Assembly: GCA_013400975.1 (NCBI GenBank)
Contig: WBMZ01003425.1
Coordinates: 496,001-560,000, forward strand
Direction: 5' to 3'
Length of the DNA: 64,000 nucleotides
Source: Atrichornis clamosus
Lineage: Eukaryota; Chordata; Aves; Passeriformes; Menuridae
Part shown: positions 55,386 to 64,000 of the stretch, one piece after another
Layout: every line of letters starts with the position of its first letter
How positions within the stretch are numbered: position 1 is the stretch's first letter
Notes under the pieces: generated by a model
What the model was told of the DNA's origin: nothing
Database searches by the model: none
The model's input: only the letters and a program-made list of their open reading frames with translations
Program-made: the position numbers and the translations under genes

Positions 55386-56505
55386 AATTCCCAAGTAATG
55401 CAAGATTGTCACCGCCAAGAACATAAATACAATGCTGTTGTCTGACTAGTGCATGCATGTGCAAATCTGTGGGAATGTTAAACTAACTATGTTTTCAGTG
55501 TTTGCCAGTACTTATGTACTATATTTGCAAGGTATGTCAAGGAGCTGTATATCTTTTATACATATTTTGGTCTTTGGTAAAGTAATTGTTCCAATGAAGT
55601 GCCAAAATTAAGATTAAGAGTAAATGTTTCATCCTATCTTTTTAAATGTTGATTTCACCTCATCACAATTCTATTATTTTTTAACATTTATTAATAATTA
55701 GCTTTTTTAATTGATAATAGGTTGTCTCTGTTTAAACTGTGTTGCTTATTCTACATTAAGTTACATCCCTTCTCTTATTTTAAAAATGAGGTATACCTAG
55801 TTTTCTTCAAATTATCATTTTATGCACACCTCATTTTAGGTGTCTTACTGATAACTTTTTCTATCATTACTACAGATGCAGTTACTTATAGAAAGTGTTT
55901 GTAATTTTATAATTACCAATATAAAAGTAATGATTTTTGCATAAAAACTGAAAAAGGATGGAAATATTTTATGCTAATCTCTTTTCCAACCTTTCATAAA
56001 TATCACTGTGAAGAAATGCTGTTAAAGCAGGTTCTCAAGAAGCTGTGCTTATCAGAGTTTGTTACTGATGTTTGATATCTTGAGATAACTTTGTTCTTCA
56101 AAACTGCCACGGTAATATCATATTTGTATTAAAAGAGTAAGTCAGTATCTGTAGAAACAGGCTGCTGTACAGTACAGTATATGTGCTTTTAAAAAGTGAT
56201 TTTTTAAATGATATGGTACTGTACAAGGGGTAGTGGTTTGGAATATGTAATGCTGGTTTGTGGTTTGTTTCTAGAATTTATGAGAAGAAAAGATGCTGTT
56301 AGCATTTTCACTCAGAGTTATTAACGTTGCTTTACATACTTAGCTGTAACATCAGTTAAGTGCTTTATTTCTTTAATTTTTTTTAGAAAAAGTCCAACAG
56401 TTTGTACTTATGCAACATTACTATGTATTGCACTAAAGCAAACTCTGTGTCCTGTAAATATATTTAGTGAGAAATTGTAAAATAAAGTATGCAGAAACTG
56501 CTTTC
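55386..56505 (+). other. UNC13C: UNC13C 3'UTR
   Basis: About 1.1 kb of AU-rich sequence from the stop to the expected cleavage site about 15-25 nt past AATAAA. It contains several ATTTA-type motifs, a TGTAAATA Pumilio-type element at 56453-56460 and a GTACTGTA 8-mer at 56216-56223 that fits the miR-101 seed. The end is inferred from the poly(A) signal, not from transcripts. Confidence 0.8.
56481..56486 (+). terminator. UNC13C: Canonical poly(A) signal AATAAA (proximal)
   Basis: AATAAA is followed about 25-40 nt later by the T/GT-rich stretch CTAGTTTTGTCATTTG, the usual arrangement of a cleavage and polyadenylation site. Confidence 0.8.
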
Positions 56506-56662
56506 TAGTTTTGTCATTTGATATTATTTATGTAACTATTGGGTTTATGTGCATGTGAAGCCCATGGAATGGGCTTACTATACAGCTTTATAATATATTA
56601 AAGTATGATTTGCTGTGTCTAGCATTTGGCTGTTTTGATATTTCAGTGACCTAAAAAAATAC

Positions 56663-56668
56663 AATAAA
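56663..56668 (+). terminator. UNC13C: Second AATAAA, possible distal poly(A) signal
   Basis: A second AATAAA lies about 180 nt downstream and is followed by a TA-rich run and TGTGTAGTACAT. It would extend the 3'UTR modestly if used. Confidence 0.35.
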
Positions 56669-56680
56669 TTAGGTAGGGAT

Positions 56681-56690
56681 ATATATATAT
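56681..56690. repeat. (AT)n run
   Basis: A ten-base pure AT alternation just after the distal AATAAA. Confidence 0.85.
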
Positions 56691-58873
56691 TAAAATTAAT
56701 GTGTAGTACATATAATGTTCTGTAATGATCTACATTTGTCATTGGGTTTGGTACAAGTGTTTCTAATAATACAGGTTGGAGTTTTCAGCTTTGCTTAGGG
56801 AACAAATTACTAAGGGGAAGGGAGAACGTGTAGTTGGTCTGTTGATGCCAGCCTGTGGAAAGTGCAGCACTTGGCTCCACACAGGTAAACCAGATTCTTT
56901 CCAGGATACCCTTTTGTGAGCTATTTAGATAAGATTTTAAGGATCTTAAAACCCTCAGTCTTCTTTCTTGAATACTAAAAAGTAGATTTACATTTAGACA
57001 CTTGGAGAAAATCTGCACAACTTTAGAGAGTTAAGAACATTCCAGTAAGATCATACAGGGTAGGGAGCTGGACTCAAATTATTATTTATGTCCTGCTGAG
57101 AGGCATTGCAGAATTCATGATGGCAGAAGGAGATCCTGATGGGGATGCTTTTTTAAGTCATCACTTCAAAAAGCCATTTTTCCACGTGAGAAGTTATGCC
57201 GATAATTTAATATTTCAAAATCCAGTTCATCAATTTAGACATTGGCTTCTTAAACAAATCTGACATTGTAACTTTAAGACCAGGTATAGTTCCAGTAACT
57301 TCAAACAAATTGAAGAGGGATTCATCTTAGTACTGCCTCCTCAGACATTCCCAGTTGTATATGTAAAGTCACAGTGCTTCCAAACTCAATTTCTGCAAGG
57401 TATAGCCCAAAGTGCCAACGGCAGACAGACTCTATTTACAGTTAAAAAGATTTAATGTAAGAAAACATCAGCAGACTCAGTTTCAAATAAAAAAGAGGAA
57501 TAATCGAGATGGGGTGGTTCCTCCTACAGAACACTGTTGTGGACAAAATACAAAAAGAATTCCACAATATATCATTTGTGTCTCTGTGAATTAAACCAGA
57601 AAGGCTGGAGTAAACAGCTTCTGGTTTTTTACCTGGAGCACTTTCATCATATTTTTCTGTGGCTGTTTATTCTACTGTGAAATGGCACACATTTTAGTGC
57701 ATAATGTAATCACCACTCACTTAACTGTTTGTCCCCAAGATTCAGGATAAAGGGGAAATTACTGAGTCAAGGAAGTCTATTCCTGCTCTTAGTGGTCCCC
57801 CTCAGCTGCACCACTAGAAGTAATCAGGCATGAAACCAACCCTTATAATCTACAGCTTTACACAGTACACTTTAATGTTTTACTGTTTTTAACAGAGAAA
57901 TACTTTATCTATCAAAATTTGTCATGTGGAAGATAAGAGGACAATACATTAATTCTACACCACAGGACTGTTTTAAGCGTTGTTATGGATCAAAATAAAA
58001 GTAAATGCAATGGTGAAGCACAAGCAGTTAGAATTCATACATTTCATGTAGTCAAAAGGATAGATATGGAAGAGTTTTCAGAGCTGTCTTAAAAGCTGTT
58101 ATGATCTCTTTTAGGGAAGTAAATATTCCCTTTTTTAAAAAAATCAACTCATGAGAAAATTTTCTTAATTCTACTGAGCTAACCTTAGTGAACTGACAGC
58201 TGTTCCTGCAGTTTCTCTTCTCAGTGACAACAGATGTAATCAAAACTCTAATTGGAATTGCATTTCTGTTGGTTGGTTAAGATAGCAAATATACACATAG
58301 GCACTTAGGGAAATAAAGAAGAAAAAAATAAGTCAGAGAAGAGCAAGATTAATTAGAGAACAAATTTTCCATTCTCCAAGGAAGAGTTACTACAAGGAAA
58401 CCATTTGACGTGCACCTGAAAAGATCAAACACATTTAGAGAAGCTTGTCATATGACAGCACTTCAAGTTAACCTGTATACTCAGAACTGACAGTTTTATT
58501 TAACACAGTTCAATAAAGCTGAGAGACTTGTGCCCTTTTTATTTTGTTTTCTAGGATGAAAATGTAGTGGCCAAATATAGGAACTGTATTAAATATTCCT
58601 GAAAGTGTTTTGCAGCTATCTGACAAAAGAAGGTAATGTATGAATTAAAGACATAAATACAAGAAATTAATACTAGCAGTCATTCTGAAATCTCAAACAA
58701 CTTATCTAAAATGTTTGTTTTCTAATGCCATAGTTTAAATAACACCTGTATTAAGAACAAATCATTGGAACTGACCTTTCCTTTTCCTATGGACACTGAA
58801 CCCAGCGAACGGCTAAAATACCTAAGGAAACAGCTATGAGATGGAACTAGATGTGCGTAGTTCTTCACAACCT

Positions 58874-58954
58874 TTATGTCTTCTGGGCAGTTAAATTTGC
58901 ATCACAATAATCACTCATGGAAGTTGGGCCATCACCAGGAGGCTCAACCAGTCC
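58874..58954 (-). other. Tentative terminal coding exon, minus strand
   Basis: On the minus strand an acceptor-like TTTTAATATTTTGTTGCAG is followed by 26 open codons beginning GLVEPPGDGP and ending TAA. The 81-nt segment is less AT-rich than its surroundings and has a protein-like composition. Possible minus-strand poly(A) signals (TTTATT on the plus strand) follow at 58495-58500 and about 58536. I do not recognise the peptide. An open stretch this short can arise by chance. Confidence 0.25.
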
Positions 58955-61900
58955 CTGCAACAAAATATTAAAAGATTTTTCAAATTATTTCCTTCTCTTG
59001 GCTGCTATCTATAATCATTTCTATGCAAGTAAATCTAGACTTCAGGGAGATTTACATTTCCTCTTGTGAAACTTATGTTCCATCACTGAAAATCTTCCCA
59101 AGATGTTTTTTACTGGATTGTAAATTGTAAAAAACTTCTGTCTGTACTCCGGAAGAATCAAGAGACTTTTTATAAAGAATTCATGCCATGTGCAAATGCC
59201 ACCATGTGGCTTAGGTAGACATGACTCTAGTGAATTACTTGAGAAGCTTACAGATCAGAAATAATAAACCAATAATTTCCATTGTTTTTCTCTAATCATT
59301 GATATTCTCATGCCAGTGACTGCAGAAATCAAATTTGTAGACAAATACTGAAAACAGAATTATAATTTACCATTACTGTATTAGTCTGAATTAAATACGC
59401 ATTTCTCATAAATCCCTTGAAGTCTAAAGACCTGAACAAGTATGGGGAGAATATTAAGTTATTGTATTAAATTACATTCAGCTAGCAGACATAAAATTAA
59501 CAGAAATGGATTCAATGCCATTTGTAAAATACAGCTGGGCAAGTGTTGGAAAGCATCCAGCAGTTTACACAAGTTTATTTTGGTGGTATTTTCATATCAC
59601 TTCTTCTTTCATTTTGGCAGTAGATTTACGTGATTGACTCAGCCTATGAAAAATTCCAAGAAATTAATCTTCAGGAAACAAATTCTAAATTATTTTAGAA
59701 ATAATGATAATCAAGACATGGGAGACAAACAGTAGACTGTGACTAATAAGCAGAACTGGGATATTCTAAAAACATGTCACTATAAGTATTTGCTGAGATA
59801 AAGAAAAATTAAAGTGTGTATCTGGAGAATATTTGTTTCTCTTGGGTATTCTACACTGAGTGAATGCACACACACACTACAGAGCATAAATGCATTTCTA
59901 AATGATGATTCTAAAAATCTAATTTGAAGATAAATTAAATAGAGAAGCAAGTGAACAAAAGGATCTTTTCAAACAGATTCTGTAGCTGAAAGCTTACCTA
60001 AACAAACTGTTTCTAAATGACCCATAGCCTATGAGTATTTCATGGTAAGAATTCAGTTTCAGATTTCAAAGACTGCAGTAATTACAGCTGAAAGCCTTCA
60101 CTGTGAATTTAGCAAAATGAATTAGTGACTGCAGAATATGAAATAACAAGTGGGCATACTGTAAACTTTGTAGTGAAAGCCATTAAAATGCCATAGATTA
60201 ATTTTCAACTAAATACAAGATAATCAGAAATGTTAATCCAAGGAAGAGAAGTCTGCCCTTTAATATTTTTGTGTTATATCTGCTATACTACATTCCAGTC
60301 CCAAGATCCAACGTGCATTGCCTTGGAGTCTCACTTGAGTCAACACTTATTTCTCTAGTTTTTCAGAGCAGTAGTAGGCGTTCCAGGTAAAGAGGACAAA
60401 CCGCAGAACCAGAACGCTGTTCCCAGCTCTGGTCTGTAACCTGGGCATATACAGTTGTCTGACTGTACACATAAAGGGAAAGAAAAATCCCTACATGGGT
60501 AAGCACAAGTGATGTCACTGGAGTTGTACCAGACCACACTCAGGCAAAAATCAGAGATCTCTGTCTTTGCTTGCCCAAGATATACAAGAGCTGCTGACAA
60601 TTACTGAGGCAGCTCTAACTTGCATTCTGCTCAAGTCTAAAGAGGGCCTATACATTTTGTTCAATCATGTTTACCCATTTTAGCAGGAATTTTTTTTCTT
60701 GCAATGATGGCACTGACTGCAATGTGAGTTAAGCCTCCAGGCCTGAGGTCATGACAGTGAGAAAACAAATGTCAATTACTGACTAGCAGAATCAAAATAT
60801 TAAAAGGAATTGCAAAAATATGCACTGGACAGTGGAACACTAATGGAATACTACAGCACAGTGAATACATTCCCCCCTCCAGATAACAGTCTCCTAGATT
60901 TCTGGAAGCAGGGAAGGCTCTGTACACACACAATGCCTGCTAGCTTGATTTTAGCTCACAACATGTGGCAGGGCTTTGTCCATGGAAACCACCCAGGTTT
61001 GTAGGCATTACACAGCAGTCAGACATAAAAAGCACTACATACAAATAAATCGGGTACTCAGAACAGCTGAACTGTATGGGGACATACTGGAGAAGATGGA
61101 GTTGGGGGGGAAAAAAAAAGAGAGGAACAGATGTGGAACTGGGCTGACAGGCAGTGAGGATCCAGATTGCATTCCTCAACTCCTAGCAGAACCAGAAAAC
61201 ACTGCGTGTGACATCAATATAGCAGACACAGAAAGGTAGATCCGTGTGTATTTTTGTCATGTTCTAGTGTAGTCCCTTGTGTCCAATGTGATTTCAGTAG
61301 AGGTACAAGACAGCATTGGATCTCCGAGAGGGTCTCCCCACTCCTTTTGCACTAAGTGTAGTCTGAATAAATGTGCTCTGCATGCCACTACCCTCTGTTA
61401 CAAAAAGATAAATATATTCCCAGCCTGGAGGCCACCATAAACAAGTTCAAGCTACAGAGCCTGCAGATATTATTTCCCTGAATAATATATATCCAGGACA
61501 CAACAGCATTACCTAGGTGGAATATTCTCTTGAGGAGCTTGAGAAACAGCAATTTGGATCTAATGATGCATCAATGTATCAACATGTGAATTTGCACCCA
61601 GGAGACAATAATAAATCAATATGCCCTTAAAATGCTATCCACTTTTCCTGTGTAATTTGCAAAGAAACTCCTGTGCCAGACTGAGCTTCCTCAGCACAAT
61701 GACCACTATGAAATCAGGTCAAGCCCCTCATTCTCCCCAACTCAGCATTAGACACAAAGCATTGCAGTAGCTGCTGAAGTGAGCTGGAGTCAGTAGCAGC
61801 AGTGAACTTAATTCCTACCAAATAAGCTCAATAATTGCAGCACATCTTCCTTTTTCTGTAGAGAATTTCATTTCTGATCAGGGAAAAATTTCACAGCGCA

Positions 61901-63315
61901 AAAAAAATAGAAACGAATACTGTTTATATTTAGCAATAACTTACAACACCTTTATTAGATTGAAACAATGAAGAGTATAACTATTTATCCTTCACTGTTG
62001 GGCAATAAACAAAGCTTATAGACAAAATTTATTGCATGAACTGAATCTCTTTGTAAATAGAGGAGTGCTTGTTAACAGCTTGCAATTTTGGCAACTGCTG
62101 TTGTTTAGACTGGCTGGCTGAATAATCTGTGAGAAGGGGTTAAATCTCTATTGAATGCTCCAAGACAGCTATTGAGGCTAGTGCCAGCTAAAAGAGTCCT
62201 GTCTGGCTGAATGCAAAGCCTAGAGTCAGCTTAGGAACACAGAACTGGTTTAAAATCCAGCACGCCCTACATTGCTGATAGAAACAAACACAGTCCATTA
62301 GAATACTTAGAAATAAACATCTGCCTTTGTGCAGAGAGCAAAGTGGAAAACACAACTTGCCAACCAGAGGAGGATTGGAACAGCATCTTTATTCACAGTA
62401 GCAGTGTGACTCTAGATTACTATATTAAATAAAATACCACTAAAAAAGCTATACCTAAAAAGCAAAACAAGATACATTGCAATAAAACATAGAAGAAAGG
62501 CCAGAGTTGAAAGAAAAGGGCTTGTGTAGCAAAGACTGCTATTGTAAATCAGACCTGCCACCTAGAGAGTCTTTTGAGACTTTTACTGTGTAAATTATTT
62601 AGACAACTGACTGTTAGAGGATAATTAGCAGATATCTATATACCAAGGTGAATGTGACTAACACAAAGAAACAAAAAACTTCTTCAGACCATCTTGGAAA
62701 GAATTTATAGCAGGAGGAATAAAGCTTTAGGTTCATTTTGAGATTCCGTTACAAGAACACTTTCAGTATTTCTTAAGTCAATAAATAATAAGCAAGCAGT
62801 GCAAAAGACTATTCCCCTTCTTTCTGCCCACACCCCAAGCTCAAAAGATTTGCAGTTAGAACTGTTAGAGTAGAAATTAAAAATGGCTTTTGAACCCCTC
62901 GGTAAGAAACACAGCACAGCAACTTTTACTAAGTACAATCATAGTCTGGCAATACCATAATACCAGAAAAGTAAGCTAAAGTGCAGGGTCACACACACAA
63001 CCCCACACCCCAACCATTAACGTGAGTTGGCTCTGTCCAGTCAGAGCTAAAAGCAAACAGTGAGTGAAGAGACCTGCTAGAGACTGAAAGAGCACTGGGT
63101 CACTGCTCACGTAATGTTTTGAGCTTATGTGGCTTATCCACACTCATATTCTTCTGAGGCAAGTGTCCCATCCTAATTATTCACACACAGAAACTGAGGG
63201 AGTAAGATTAAGGTTTTTGTTTAAATTAAAAGGGACAAGTGACAGCATCAGAATTGAAATTCAGGCAGCCTTAGATTCCAAATTTATGCTCTAAGCATTG
63301 CACCTTGTTTCTCAC

Positions 63316-63430
63316 CTGAGGCACAACACGGGTATTGTCACTATCTCTACAATTACGAGTGTTTGCAGTTTGAAACGCTTCAATTACTTTATTGACCACG
63401 TAGGAAGACTTCAATCAACTTTTCAAGCTT
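63316..63430 (-). other. Tentative internal exon, minus strand
   Basis: On the minus strand a pyrimidine-rich tract with a branch-point-like TACTTAC leads to TTATCAG|AAGCTTG at 63430. A good donor CCTCAG|GTGAGA lies at 63316. From 63408 one frame is open for 31 codons to the donor in phase 0 (core VVNKVIEAFQTANTRN), which would join the 58874-58954 segment in frame. However, the better acceptor at 63430 puts a stop in every frame before the donor. It may be a noncoding exon or chance. Confidence 0.2.
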
Positions 63431-64000
63431 CTGATAATTGTTGGTAGTAAGTAAAAAAAGCCCATGAGAATAAGCAGACTCCTTGAAATCTCTAGGGCAA
63501 GACATCACTATGAAAATTAAACCCATTTTCATTGTAGTGAGGGAAATTAATATTCAGAGGCAAACAAATCATTAATTGACAATTTGAAGCTCATCACTGA
63601 AGAATGACTTATAATGCTCCTTTGCCCATATATCCAATGTATATATCCAAATGAATAAAACACCCACAACCTTTTGGAGATATAAAGTTCTTTAATCTAA
63701 AAAACTGAAGATCTGCAATTAGCTACAGCTATACTGTGCAACTCATAGACACCCTAAGTCAAATTCCTGTTAACCTTTTCTCTGTGTTATAGGCAATAGA
63801 TAAATGTAATAAATATAACTTCAGGCCTTCTCACTACAGTGAGAACAAAAACTCAAGGCACTTGGGAGCACTGTTAACACAGACTGCTGAAGTGGACCAT
63901 AAATATACAGCTCAGGGCTCGTAGGCAGCTTGTAATGGGAAAAAAAATCCAGAGAAACCACACAACTGAACAGGCAAAGCAATTAGAAAAGCAAAATTTG

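Larger units (their letters stand above)
56510..64000. other. Region downstream of UNC13C, no secure gene
   Basis: AT-rich sequence. I looked for exons of the neighbours I would expect in this syntenic region (for example RSL24D1 or RAB27A) and recognised none. Only the two tentative minus-strand segments at 58874-58954 and 63316-63430 stand out. No CR1 copy was recognised here, and open frames at 60355-61239 and 62705-62938 have no family resemblance. Confidence 0.6.

Noticed and set aside
55087..55424. Antisense frames across the last UNC13C exon
   Set aside because: They are mirror images of a GC-rich coding exon.

Overview
This is an AT-rich stretch of vertebrate, almost certainly avian, nuclear DNA. 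The avian call rests on several 5'-truncated CR1 LINE fragments. Their 3' ends carry the bird-typical ATTCTATG/ATTCTGTGA tail, and the largest encodes the C-terminal tail of the CR1 reverse-transcriptase ORF. There are no bacterial, plasmid or phage features. Nearly every long open frame in the window is intronic noise.

One gene dominates. Fifteen plus-strand exons between 5850 and 55385 splice in phase into about 598 residues, the C-terminal part of a Munc13 family presynaptic priming factor. Comparison from memory with the paralogues favours UNC13C (Munc13-3) over UNC13A or UNC13B. All 14 internal introns have GT-AG ends, and codon phases agree at each junction. The visible part covers the end of MHD1, all of MHD2 and the C-terminal C2C domain, followed by a stop codon, an AU-rich 3'UTR of about 1.1 kb and a canonical AATAAA. 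The 5' part of the gene lies before position 1.

Layout: 1-5849 is intron of the same gene. Exon 1 is followed by a 13.5 kb intron carrying two CR1 pieces. Exons 2-5 are clustered at 19.5-22.3 kb, and exons 6-12 are spread over 25.6-42.4 kb. A 10.8 kb intron follows, with a compound microsatellite. Exons 13-15 and the 3'UTR occupy 53.2-56.5 kb. From 56.5 to 64 kb no gene is securely identified; two small exon-like open segments on the minus strand are recorded as tentative.

I found no undescribed system that I could defend as such. The most useful leads are three. (1) A possible short UNC13C isoform: translation through the exon 13 donor adds a lysine-rich tail, then a stop and an AATAAA, which would remove C2C. 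(2) A possible convergent minus-strand transcript downstream. (3) A 3'UTR hairpin covering a miR-101-type seed match. All are sequence-level inferences without transcript evidence.
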